Origin: Lithodes maja
Lineage: Eukaryota > Arthropoda > Malacostraca > Decapoda > Lithodidae
Direction of reading: 5' to 3'
DNA: 64,000 nucleotides
NCBI GenBank assembly: GCA_037953745.1
Contig: JBAKBP010007404.1
Coordinates: 1-64,000 of the forward strand
Shown here: one piece after another, positions 19,594-29,782 of the stretch
Layout of the letters: every line of letters starts with the position of its first letter
Position numbering within the stretch: the stretch's first letter is position 1
Program-made: the position numbers and the translations under genes
The notes under the pieces: model-generated
The model's database searches: none
The model's input: only the letters and a program-made list of their open reading frames with translations
Told to the model about the DNA's origin: nothing

Positions 19594-20325
19594 TCATACC
19601 CTATCTCTGGTTTTCATGGACTCTGAAAAAAGACCAGGACTACGAGTCTTTAAATTTATAATATCTCTCCTTTTAATGAGAACATCGTCGATCTCATATA
19701 GACCGTCCGGTAATCGTGAGCAGGGATTACACAAAACTATTTCCCCCATTGCATTCAAATGGTAAAACATTCCCATATTCTTGGCTTTATGTATGAGGGG
19801 TTTCATACCCAGTAGAGGTATATTTAGTATGGTCTCTCCTCGACCCAATGTCACCCGCATTTCCAATGGGTCACCCGCCTCTTCTGTCAGGGGTGGACAG
19901 GCGAGCAAATGTTGGTGCCTTTCGCAACCACAGAGGGTCTTTTGTATATTATTCTTAAATGCATTTTCATTACCCAAATCCCCCCATATATTAATAAATA
20001 TTGCTTTGTGGTTTGTGCATATTCCCTCAATAAATGGCTCTTCAGAGGGAGGAGGATTTTTTTGTTTTTGTTGATTCCACAATATATCTAAATCATTTTG
20101 ACGTAAATTATAATTTTTATTAATTACCAAGGCATTGGGTAAAATCAAAGCATCGTGAATACTTCCCGACTTCCTACAATCAAAATTGTCAAAATAATCC
20201 ATTATCGAATCAGAAAAAAATTTAACATCTTTATTTAAAAACGTAATGGGATTCCGATATATATAATTATTTAATATTTTAATCAGACATAAAATATATA
20301 ATAATATTACTAACCAAATAACCAT
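19594..20325 (-). CDS. Small N-terminally anchored Cys-rich membrane protein
   Basis: 243 aa. The N-terminal 20 residues are strongly hydrophobic (MVIWLVILLYILCLIKIL), an anchor or signal. The ectodomain has scattered cysteines (FDCRK, GICTN, LCGCERH, LACPP, LCNPC). An N-terminal anchor with a Cys-rich body is the layout of several PIF proteins of Naldaviricetes, but I see no signature that assigns it to a named PIF. Membrane and disulfide-bonded is the safe reading. Confidence 0.6.
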   Translation of the reverse strand: MVIWLVILLYILCLIKILNNYIYRNPITFLNKDVKFFSDSIMDYFDNFDCRKSGSIHDALILPNALVINKNYNLRQNDLDILWNQQKQKNPPPSEEPFIEGICTNHKAIFINIWGDLGNENAFKNNIQKTLCGCERHQHLLACPPLTEEAGDPLEMRVTLGRGETILNIPLLGMKPLIHKAKNMGMFYHLNAMGEIVLCNPCSRLPDGLYEIDDVLIKRRDIINLKTRSPGLFSESMKTRDRV

Positions 20326-20470
20326 ATTTTAACGGACAGGGATATTTGCGATAGGGTTGAAATTTGAACGCTTTAGCGGAATGTTTCACAACACTGTGAC
20401 CAACTGGCTTTTTGTAGTATATTGACCATATTTTAAATATATTTATATAGAGGGCTTCGGTTGACTAACC

Positions 20471-20653
20471 ATGCGGAACCGTCACCTTCATCACAAGAAG
20501 AAGAAGGAAAAACGACGGGCCCCAAGAGTACGGCTGAAATTACCATTGTATCATTGGTGTGGATCCCGGGTGAAAGAACATTGCCATTTGTGTAGAGTTG
20601 GACCCAAAAACTTGGAAAAATTACAAAAAAAGACGAGACTGACCCACCGCTGA
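20471..20653 (+). CDS. Small very basic protein, 60 aa
   Basis: ATG at 20471 with TATATAG about 20 nt upstream. The N-terminal half is extremely basic and His-rich (HLHHKKKKEKRRAPRVR). The middle has WCGSRVKEHCHLC, a possible zinc-binding Cys/His cluster. The composition suits nucleic-acid binding. Small size and lack of homologues in view keep confidence low. Confidence 0.4.
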   Translation: MRNRHLHHKKKKEKRRAPRVRLKLPLYHWCGSRVKEHCHLCRVGPKNLEKLQKKTRLTHR

Positions 20654-20725
20654 TGAAGACAGATAACGCTGCCACCACCAGAAACTTTCCCTGGATTCAT
20701 CTACGTTGTCATTGTCGTCTACACT

Positions 20726-20840
20726 ATAAAGAGGAGTCAAGGTGGAAATAAAACAAGTTTTTTTAGGTAAAGTATATTGTAAACAATTACACCACATGTG
20801 ATGGAGATGTGAATAGTACGACTCTAAATAAAAAAGAGTT
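20726..20840 (-). repeat. Dispersed intergenic repeat, copy 2 (inverted)
   Basis: 'gaggagtcaaggtggaaa', then 'gtatattgtaaacaa', 'cacatgtgatgg' and 'agtacgactctaaataaaaa' form the reverse complement of the order seen in the copies near 24.6 and 33.4 kb. Confidence 0.6.
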
Positions 20841-20907
20841 GTATTTATATAACCCGAAGCGGCCAAATAATGCTAGCCGGGTGATTTATTTATCCGCTAC
20901 TTAAAGG

Positions 20908-23124
20908 TTACGTAAAATACAGTGCCTGTTGGGGACTTAAACTATCTCGTATATAGTCTTTTATCTTATGTTCGGCATTGACCAGTAATTTCATATGATT
21001 CAACGATTCCTCTTTTCGTTTCAATAATATATTCCAATAATTAAATTCCGATGTATAATTTATATATAATTTATTATATATAAAATGTATCATTCGCACC
21101 CATCTTTGAAAATTTGAATTAATCAACCAAAAATTGGGAACTATACTGCCAAGTCTCGGTTCGATGGTTGAATCGAGGATAATATCCACCGACCTGATCA
21201 TATCTCCATGAGTGCAATGGATAGCCTTCTGCAATGCAACATCAAGCATGGATGAACTCTCTTCTAAATTATGACGAAGGTTTGGTAAAGAACCTATGTA
21301 TATTATCTTTGATAAAACACTATGTAAAATAAAATTAAGTAGAATATGTGAAATAAAATATACCTCGTGCGATCTCATTATATGAAAGGTGGTGATAGTC
21401 TGGGTAGATGGAAAATCGGTGGCTTTCATGCTCTCCTCCTCGGACACGAAGGCTGATAAATCGCCACCCTTACGATAATCTTCGAGAAATTTATCAAATA
21501 TACTCCTCGCATACTCATCCTCCGAGGTAAAAATATAAATACATTTCTTTAATTGAAAATATAGAAAATTAATTAGACGTTCGTCCTTTGTGATGGATGA
21601 GGGTAGGGCGGGTTTTTTTTATTAAACTTCGTCTGCTTTTTGATACAAGGGAGGAATTCAAATAGCCCTCTTCCCTCAGAATATAGATACTCTTATCATT
21701 ATCCTCAATGGGATAGATACCCAAATCAAAATTATATCTATCCATGTCATTACGCAGGCGAGGACAACCACATGTATCATTATCGTCAACAATAATCACT
21801 TTAAAATTATGAATGGGTGTAGTGATCCTCACTGGATCTTTTCTCCACAATCTTGCCATAGTTTTTAGGCAATTATCCGCTCTTCGAGACTGGTGATGGA
21901 GGATAAATTTGTCCAGAGTCGGTGGTCTTCCTGGTATAGCTCTTTTACCACCGAACACTCACTCAGTACCGAGAAGGGTCTGACATAAAACCATAAGAGG
22001 GGGATATCATTACCCAACACTCGACATATCCCCCTATGTTTCCAGATGGATATAAAACAATCCAACTCGAATTGAGTATGGCCTTCCATGGAGCAGCAAT
22101 TGAGTCGCATACTTTCGGCGATCCTACCACAACGAGAGCTCTTCCAGAGATTGTTTAGAAAAAAAAATGACACAATCTCGTCGAATATGGCATATCGCTC
22201 GGGAATATTCGCCACGGTAATCACCAAAAGTCGTATTTTTTCTATAAAGAGAAAATCTTTGGTGAATTCGATACCCTCATGTTCAAACAAAATTCTCTTC
22301 AAATTGGCCGTAAAAATGGACCAAGTCTTGACATTCTGGATGGTCATATTGAGTCCTATACCCCGCGCCCCTCTTTGTGGAAAAAGTACGGCATGTTTCG
22401 CAAAATAGGATTTTCGTGGGTCGTCTTGGAGGATGAGATCCCCTCCACCTCGACTTTCCAACAATTCATGATTAAAAAAAATAAAACAAACCCCATTGGT
22501 GGGAATGGTGGGTTTTATAAACACTTCACAGCTTTCTTTGTAACTTTTTATATTACAGGTGTTACACATATAAAATACATATATATACTTTAAATCTGAA
22601 CATAAACATGTGTAATTGTCATGATTAGAACAATGGAATAATTTCAGAGACCCCCAAAAAGTATCCGCTCCGCGCCCGATACTGACACTGACATCCAAAC
22701 CGACATCTTCGGTACAATTATCGTTCAAGACAAACACATCCCGCGCCGAAAGACTCGGAGTATCCTTTCTATAACCCTGCCGAAAATAACCGCGATAAAT
22801 CGGACCCTGAATAACTATTTTTATTTTAGAAGACTCCAATACGTAAACCTCTTCCCTAATTTGTACATTCACTATGACTTTTTTAGCCGAGGGAAACAAT
22901 AATACATTTGAATGGTATTTGGGTAAGGTGGGAATCTTACATAATAACACTAGAGTGTTATAACTTGGGGGTAAGGATATCGCGATACAACCATCATGGG
23001 TAAATTCAAATCTCAGAATTTGTATAATTTTGATATTTTTGGCCATAATTTTTTTGACCATATCTTGATAGGGATATGATATACAACGCAGGGATATGGG
23101 ATATATTAATATATCATACCTCAT
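20908..23124 (-). pseudogene. Hypothetical gene of about 740 codons broken by two frameshifts
   Basis: Three overlapping or abutting frames read as coding in succession: 23124-21865 (419 aa, ATG at 23124), 21958-21569 (129 codons) and about 21625-20908. The third runs open well upstream of its listed GTG at 21447. The first and third share a frame, so two compensating shifts are implied, one near 21870 and one at an A8/T8 run near 21620. The N-terminal part is Cys-rich (HCSNHDNYTCLCSD, YMCNTCNIKS). I do not recognise the family. Homopolymer assembly errors are an alternative to real decay. Confidence 0.55.
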
Positions 23125-23430
23125 ACCTAATTATACTATATTATCATCTTAAAAAATGTTTATTTATGGTGGGCAAACAACTCATCAATAGGGGTCATTA
23201 TTGTTTTACCGCTTTGGTAGGAACCATACTACTCGTATTCCAACCCTTCCACAAATATCCCTATAAAGGCCATTTGCCCGCTAAAGAAAGTAACTATTTA
23301 TTTATATATATATGCGTGAGAAATGTATATATATGTGATATGGGATCTACTTCAAAGAGACAAAAGGACGACTGGAGTATCTCCAGTAATAGAATGGCCA
23401 GACTTTATCAAATTGAACTAAAAAGTTATG

Positions 23431-24471
23431 TCAATACCCTAAGCAACAATTATTAAATCCATGCCAATTCCCCAAGCCGGAATATCTTGGTATCATCATG
23501 TAACCATAGTTTTGTCGCCTCCACATATATCTCAAATATTTAGGACATCTTGGTATCATCATGTATCCATAGTTTTGTCGCCTCCACATATTTCTAAAAC
23601 AACCATCATTTTGTTGCCGACATATATTTATCGTAAATCCTTGATTATATCTTGTTATCATCATTTGTCGCCGCCTCATATTTCTCTTAGCTCTTTGTCG
23701 TTGACGTCTCGTCTTTTTCTGAATAGATCCAGAATTGTAATATATGGGTGGATGCTTAGAGGTTGACACAAAAAATCTCTTTGATGGGGGTGTCATTTTC
23801 GGGTTGGGGGAGGGGGAAGGTGGTACTGGGTCCAGTGCCGGTGTCGGTACTGCTCCAGGCTTCTCACCAATATTTACACAAATATTGGGGCGAGGTTGTG
23901 TTGAATTAATTATTAACACAATCGGTGCGGTTCCAATAGAAATATTCATTGGAGGTTTAGTTGGTGATGGCGGCTGGTCATTTTCAAAAGATGATAAATA
24001 CTCGGAAGGAGAAGGCTGGTCATTTTCGAAAGGAGTTGTTGGTGATGGAGGCTGGTCATTTTCGAAAGGTTCGTAAGGAGGAGGAGGAGTAGTTGTTGGT
24101 GGTGGAGGCTGGTCATTTTCGAAAGGTTCGTAAGGAGGAGGAGTTGTTGGTGATGGAGGCTGGTCATTTTCGAAAGGTTCGGAAGGAGGAGGAGTAGTAG
24201 TTGTTGGTGGTGGAGGCTGGTCATTTTCAAAAGGTTCGGAAGGAGGAGGAGTTGGAGTTGGTGGGGGGAGAGAAGAATGGTGAGAATCCGGAAATTGAGG
24301 AGTCTCCGTAATTGGTAAAAACAATGGTGATGTTGGCGGTGTTCGAGACGGTCCAGGTGAAAACAACAATGATGTCGGAGGTGGCCCCGAAGATTGAGAT
24401 TGATTGGATTCACAACGAGGGGATGTCGGAGGCAGAGGTATAAGCGACAGTGGTGTTGGTGAGGATTCCAT
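23431..24471 (-). CDS. Proline-rich repeat protein, 346 aa
   Basis: Residues 1-180 are mostly Pro/Ser/Thr, with about six copies of PFENDQPPxP followed by T/P runs. A conserved block (INISIGTAPIVLIINSTQP-type), a linker and a basic Arg-rich C-terminus follow, with repeats of NMWRRQNYGYMMIPR. Paralogues lie at 24860-25545 and 54470-54880; they share an APPIV or TPIVIIIN-type block and the proline repeats. TATA and GC boxes lie upstream (24508-24541). Function unknown; the basic tail suggests nucleic-acid or capsid binding. Confidence 0.6.
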   Translation of the reverse strand: MESSPTPLSLIPLPPTSPRCESNQSQSSGPPPTSLLFSPGPSRTPPTSPLFLPITETPQFPDSHHSSLPPPTPTPPPSEPFENDQPPPPTTTTPPPSEPFENDQPPSPTTPPPYEPFENDQPPPPTTTPPPPYEPFENDQPPSPTTPFENDQPSPSEYLSSFENDQPPSPTKPPMNISIGTAPIVLIINSTQPRPNICVNIGEKPGAVPTPALDPVPPSPSPNPKMTPPSKRFFVSTSKHPPIYYNSGSIQKKTRRQRQRAKRNMRRRQMMITRYNQGFTINICRQQNDGCFRNMWRRQNYGYMMIPRCPKYLRYMWRRQNYGYMMIPRYSGLGNWHGFNNCCLGY

Positions 24472-24499
24472 GATGTAAGATAAGTGTGTCTTTTAGTGG

Positions 24500-24545
24500 A
24501 TATGGGTACGGATATATATACTCTATGCATAACCCCGCCCATAAC
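24500..24545 (-). promoter_or_regulatory. TATA plus GC-box promoter of the proline-rich gene
   Basis: On the minus strand GGGTTATGGGCGGGGTTATG is followed by AGTATATATATCC and then the ATG at 24471. The same GGGCGGGG-then-TATATA order occurs at 25545-25612 before the paralogue. Confidence 0.45.
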
Positions 24546-24582
24546 CCTTTAGGTTGCCTCTTCGGGGTTATATATAAGACCC

Positions 24583-24705
24583 TTTTTTTTATTCAGAGCC
24601 ATACTATTCACACCTACGTCACGTGTGTGCATGGTGTGGTATTTTTTGTTACAATAAACAGAAAACGCGTTTCTTTTCCACCTAGACTCCTCTTTTTAAT
24701 GTGGA
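24583..24705 (+). repeat. Dispersed intergenic repeat, copy 3
   Basis: 'tttttattcagagccatact', 'cacctacgtcacgtgtgtgc', 'gttacaataaacagaaaacg' and 'cgtttcttttccacctagac' correspond block by block to 33345-33480. With 24706-24860, where I see no gene, this fills the gap between the two proline-rich genes. Confidence 0.65.
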
Positions 24706-24859
24706 TAAAGAAGACAACTTAGAAGAATCCAGGACAAGTTTCTGACTCTGTTTCACTTACTAAACAAAAAAAACACCAGTAACACCATCTCGGGTGACCA
24801 TAATGTTGTCGATTCCTCATCCTTCTCATATAAGCAACAATCATGTCGTCGTTTACTTC

Positions 24860-25545
24860 TCATTTTTTCTGAATATGATACTTGGTGGATGTATGTTTAG
24901 AGGTTGTCAGACACAAACAATCTCCTTGTTGGGGTGTCATTTTTGGGTTGGATGAGGGGGTGGGCGGTGCCGGTGCTACTATAGGCTTCTCGCCAATATT
25001 TATATCAATATTGTTGTGAGGTTGTTGTGAATTAATTATGATAACAATCGGTGTGGTTCCAATATAAATATTTATTGGAGATTTACTTGGTGTGGATGGT
25101 GGAGGCTGGTCTTTTTCAATAGATGATAAATACTGGGAAGTAAAAGGCTGGTTGTTTTCAAAAGGTTCGGTAGGAGGAGGAGTTGGTGGTGGAGGCTGGT
25201 CATCTTCAAAAGGTTCGGTAGGAGGAGGAGATTGAGGTGTCTCCATAATTGACAAAAACGACTGAGGCGATGATGTCGGAGACCAACCCTGGAACCATCA
25301 GGTGCAAACGACGGTGATGTACCTGATGTTGAAGGCTGAGGCGGTGATGTCGGAGACCAACCCCTGTACATGGAACCATTAGGTGCAAACGACGGTGATG
25401 TCGGAGGTTGATGTGATGTCGGAGGTGCAAATGACGGTGATGTCGGGAGGCTGAGGCGGTGTTCGAGAGGGACCAGGTGTAAATGACGGTGATGTTGGAG
25501 GCTGAGGCGGTGTTCGAGAGGGACCAGGTGCAAATGACGTACAAA
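24860..25545 (-). pseudogene. Broken paralogue of the proline-rich repeat gene
   Basis: The 3' part (25255-24860, 131 codons) has the PFE(D/N)DQPPPP repeats, the INIYIGTTPIVIIIN block and a truncated C-terminus (KYHIQKK) that lacks the Arg-rich tail. Upstream, 25255-25545 codes for further proline repeats (PSRTPPQPPTSPSF-type), but they are spread over different frames, so shifts in the repeats have broken the gene. GC and TATA boxes at 25545-25612 resemble those of the intact copy. Confidence 0.6.
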
Positions 25546-25626
25546 TATATATATATATACTATATACACATAAAAACCTAGAGGCACCCGCCTCCTAACC
25601 CCGCCCATATGTGGGAGGGGCCACCC

Positions 25627-26814
25627 TCATCTAACAATCAGATTTACAATCTTGAAATCGTTAAGCCACAACACACCTAGAAAACTACGAAGAATCTGAT
25701 AATCGTTTCTGGTATTCCGTATCAACTTCAGATGGTTTTGATATATATCTCTCGGGGGCCACAAACAAAATATATACTCCACTTCCAATAGTAAAAAATT
25801 AAGTAAACAACAGGTATGTACATCCCATCGATTAAATTTTCCTTGGCTGGTTGTATAAAATTTCAAATTCAAGGGAGAGGGGTTCGATATAAACTCGATT
25901 CCGATACATTGAATGGGGTTAAAATTCGATTTGGGAATAATTTGGATGAGTTCTTTCGAGATATGATTAAATGCCCGAAATGGATCGTTCTTACATATAT
26001 GACATTTTAATTTCAAGTCGGTTAGTCTATTTAAAGTCATTTCATATGATTGATCTTTTTTATCGTATAGTAAATGACAGGTATACGAAAATGGATGATT
26101 GTCGTGTTCATACTTAATTAGATTGGCCTGCAAAGCCATTATTTTTAATTCGGGGATGGATGACTTTTGTATAATCTTTAACAAATTAGTCTCACTTATA
26201 TATTGGGGTAATAGGACCCGCTGATAGTGGAGCAAATATGCCAGTTGACCCTCATGTTTCGAAATATCCTCACATAATATAATTGACGAATCTTCTTCTA
26301 CAAGACGGACTAGAGTATTAGGTTCAATTAGGCACTCGAATCTTGGTGGGATCCGCGACTGCGGCACGGAAGTGGTGATGTAAACACGTTCATCACTTTT
26401 TATCCAAACTGACGTTTTCGGCTTTAATACAACAATTATCTGATCAATATTTCTATAATCTCCTTTTACGGTTAGGCTTGTCATTGTCAGCAACGATTGT
26501 GAGTAGATAAATGCCGAATATTTTGTACACCCTTTTAATGGTACAAATAGTGCTAACATGCGGTCACCGTTAATGGAAAAATATAACGGCATTTGTCTCG
26601 CTTCAAAACTCTCACAATTATTAAGCTTCATCTGCCAAAATATGCTTGTGAATTCATTTTTGATGAGATTGAATTCGATTGAATTGGTCACGGAAAAAAA
26701 TAGAATGCCGTAATTAATTAGTGATATTGCCATAGTATCTTTAATAAATGCAACATTATTTAGTAATAGTGATAAACCGTCACCGTCCAATTGACACCAG
26801 GTGATTGTGGTCAT
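25627..26814 (-). CDS. Hypothetical protein, about 395 aa
   Basis: The ATG at 26814 (MTTITWCQLDGDG) is preferred; the frame is open upstream but overlaps the divergent gene. The N-terminal half alternates short strands (ISLINYGILFFSV, SIEFNLIKNEF), which could suggest a sliding-clamp or similar beta-rich fold, but this is only an impression. A CHICKND motif lies near residue 260. No firm family. Its start codon is one base away from the start of the divergent gene at 26816. Confidence 0.65.
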   Translation of the reverse strand: MTTITWCQLDGDGLSLLLNNVAFIKDTMAISLINYGILFFSVTNSIEFNLIKNEFTSIFWQMKLNNCESFEARQMPLYFSINGDRMLALFVPLKGCTKYSAFIYSQSLLTMTSLTVKGDYRNIDQIIVVLKPKTSVWIKSDERVYITTSVPQSRIPPRFECLIEPNTLVRLVEEDSSIILCEDISKHEGQLAYLLHYQRVLLPQYISETNLLKIIQKSSIPELKIMALQANLIKYEHDNHPFSYTCHLLYDKKDQSYEMTLNRLTDLKLKCHICKNDPFRAFNHISKELIQIIPKSNFNPIQCIGIEFISNPSPLNLKFYTTSQGKFNRWDVHTCCLLNFLLLEVEYIFCLWPPRDIYQNHLKLIRNTRNDYQILRSFLGVLWLNDFKIVNLIVR

Positions 26815-26815
26815 T

Positions 26816-28444
26816 ATGTCGTCAGTGATAGATATTCTACTCCAACCAAGAAATGAAGGGGAGAACCCCAACTCCGAGAGTTATAAAAGTAACTGCACTC
26901 TGACATTCATAAAAATGTACCTCGCGGGAAAAGTTACCGAACCTATATATTCCCCCCTCTTAAATTTTAATGAAGACGATATTTGTAATAGTTTACAGAC
27001 CAGTCAGAAAAGAACCATACGCAATTTTGTGAATGAAAACGATACACTCGACAGCTATATACCCCATTGTGTAATTATAGATCCCCAACAAATTGTCACA
27101 ATAGGTCACGTTAAGTTAGTAAAACACTACCCCTTGATATTTCTTTTGAATACGTTTAATATCTGTCTCTATCGAAGCTTTTCCATGTTCTCAGAGGTCG
27201 AGAGAAGATTCCTTTCAAGACAAAAACACAACCCTACACCTTTACCATGCACCGCATTTCTATTGTTATTCGTCTTTTTGGTGATGCACTGGTCCACTAT
27301 TTATGTCATAATTACAACCAAATGGATTTGGCAGATAGGCTATCCAGCGAAATTGACACCTTCATACACGATATAGAAAAGGACAATGGTTTCGGGCCCG
27401 TCATTAAAATACTTCATCATATAATAAGAGTGTCCAACCACCCACGGAAAGCTAAGATTTCACGGTTGTTTTTACGAGGCTTTAATCTCTACCCAAACTT
27501 GCGAACAAATATATGCTGTCATCAGAGAAAGCGAATACGCCACACTTGTTACACAAAAACGAATCATTTTTACCAAAGGTAACACAGGAAATATTGAAAC
27601 ATATCTTTGGCGAGAGAAACGTTTATTGACATTCGATACAATTAGAATAGTGGGGGTTCCGGATTTTTATCCCATCTGGTCATCCCTTTTCTTATTGGCG
27701 GACATTATCACCACCACCACCTTACCAAATACCCTGTTTATACAATTCATGACTAGACATGTTCAAAATATGACGGGGTGCATGTACTGTTTAAAAAATT
27801 ATCCCCCCAAAATAAAACGGGGTGTTGAAATTTGTCAATTGATACATGACTCAAATAAGGAAGCAAAAAGAAACCCTTTACCAATGCTATTTCAGAATTT
27901 CTGTCCAAATAGTAAAAAAATTAACCCCGAGAAGATCTACCCGGCCAAATGCTACATTTACTGTGCCCTGGAAACTGTAATGAAAGATAGAGGAGATGGA
28001 GGCATAACTCATTCCGAATGTTCTATCCAAATCATGTCCTATCTGTTTATACTGCTATTGGTGTTGCCCGATTTACCCCTCGTAAAATTGTACTACCCAA
28101 CACTTCAGGCCAAATCTCACACTATGGCTGTGTGGATTATGCGAAATATAATAAGAATAAGTAAAGGTCTAGATATATTCCCAATAACAGAGTTGTTTAA
28201 CCCGGATCCAATAATAGCCCAATTCCAAAAATTATTTTCCGAAAAAGGCGATAATGTTTTTTATGATGTGGAATGTTATATATATAAATTACAACTCTTG
28301 GATTGGGTCTTGGCGGTTAATGACAATAGCACTAAACCAATGGTAGAGTCAACGTTTTCCTTTTTTGAACCACGTGATAAAGCGGTATCTGATTATCTTA
28401 ACTCTACATATGTGGGTTTTTTCAACGAAGAGAAAAAATTCTAA
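26816..28444 (+). pseudogene. Hypothetical gene of about 540 codons with two frameshifts
   Basis: Three frames follow one another: 26816-about 27210, about 27210-27480 (shifted) and about 27490-28444 (back in the first frame). Each reads as coding only over its own part; for example, the third is open from a stretch encoding EALISTQTCEQIY well ahead of the TTG at 27626. Two compensating indels in one gene explain this. Features: a CMYCLKNYPPK Cys pair and a hydrophobic segment (YLFILLLVLPDLPLV). Family not recognised. Confidence 0.55.
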
Positions 28445-29680
28445 AAGAAGAGGCATAGATATAGCTGCCGAGAGTTGGACGGTCTGATCTTCGCGCCTTC
28501 TTTCAATACATATCCCAATATACGAGTCTATGGTGCTTACTACAGTTAACGGGTGTGATATTCACCTAAAACCAGTGTACTGACTGTAGATGGGTACCAT
28601 ATCGACTACTATAATGAACACAGCCGTCGTTATCCTTCACTACAAGACTTTCCCGTCACATTTCGCGAAGCTCCCACGACTCCCATGTTGAAGTTCCTCT
28701 GTCATGAGGCTGTTAAAAGATAATATGGAAAAATTTACATGGGGGTGTTACCTAAAATTCTTGTGGATAGTCTAAAGGAATTCATCTTAGTATGCGAAGC
28801 TTAAAAATGGAACCTGGAGAAAACCATTGTAGGTGTAGTGGTATACTATATGTTTCGGACGAGTAGTTCTAATTCGTGACAGAAATATATGTGCGCAATT
28901 CTTATTGGGATGTTTGCTGGGTTCTTTTATGGATGTGGAGGATATAGATGAATACATGGGATATATGAAACAGGACAAATTCAAAATCGTGACATTGTCT
29001 TCAGAGAAGAATAAACCGAAAGATTTCCGGATGGATTATGATACGATAAACCGGCTTTATTATTATATACAAAAATGTAGGGGGACCTGTACGTGGCCCT
29101 CTTATCCGATATAGCCCGAGTGTCCCGGATAAGCTATTGTTTCTGGATGTGTCCCTACCATTTCTTTCACCCTGAGGACGGCCTGATCTTCATCACATCA
29201 CACCCCTGCGTCTTCTTTCAATATATACCTATACAAGGAATACAACAGGAAAGCAATATACTAGTCCTATGGTGAGTGACGGGTAGAAAGAACATTGCCT
29301 TCATTATCCGTTTCGAGAAGCTCCCACGTTGAAGTATCACAAGGCCGTCAGAGATATTGCAGAACAACTCCCACACTATACACGGGTGTTACCTGAATTG
29401 TTTGTGGAAAGTATAAAGGAATTCACCTTGGTGTACGAAGCGTATGAAATATTCACCATATATCCGCTAAACCTAAATTTGTGGAATTTTATTCAATGAT
29501 GAAAAAGAATACTTGTAATGCAAAGATGAGAAAACGTCACTTTTTGTGGTGACCACAACCGCCTGAGCACCTCCCTCAACAGATCGACCATGGCGTCAAA
29601 GTCTTCTACCATACCAACTACACAAAACTATTATTGAAGGCGTTTGGGGGTAATAAACAACTTTATATATCTATATTTTT
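28445..29680 (+). pseudogene. Decayed duplicated gene remnants
   Basis: There is no intact gene over 1.2 kb. About 28480-28800 and 29170-29445 are diverged direct copies: both carry 'gaagctcccac', 'gggtgttacct', 'aaaggaattca' and 'tacgaagc'-type blocks in order. In the second copy the frame FREAPTLKYHKAVRD then LPELFVESIKEF is still readable, so this was coding. Stops and shifts break the rest. Original function unknown. Confidence 0.5.
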
Positions 29681-29689
29681 TTATTCAAT

Positions 29690-29715
29690 TTTAACATTTA
29701 CCCGCTAGAGGGCTA
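29690..29715 (+). repeat. Recurring intergenic motif ATTTACCCGCTAGAGGG
   Basis: Variant of the CCCGCTAAAGGGTTA motif, just downstream of the convergent end of the 29.8-31.4 kb gene. Compare 33558-33575 ('atttacccgctaaagggtt'). Confidence 0.5.
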
Positions 29716-29782
29716 ACTTTTGTTTTTTGTTCTGGTGAGGAGTTGGGGTAGGGTGTCTTTTTATCTGTAATGTGTTTCAATA

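Noticed and set aside
25627..26814. Sliding clamp (PCNA/Rad1-like) identity
   Set aside because: Only a general alternation of short beta strands; no PIP-box partner or conserved clamp motif seen.
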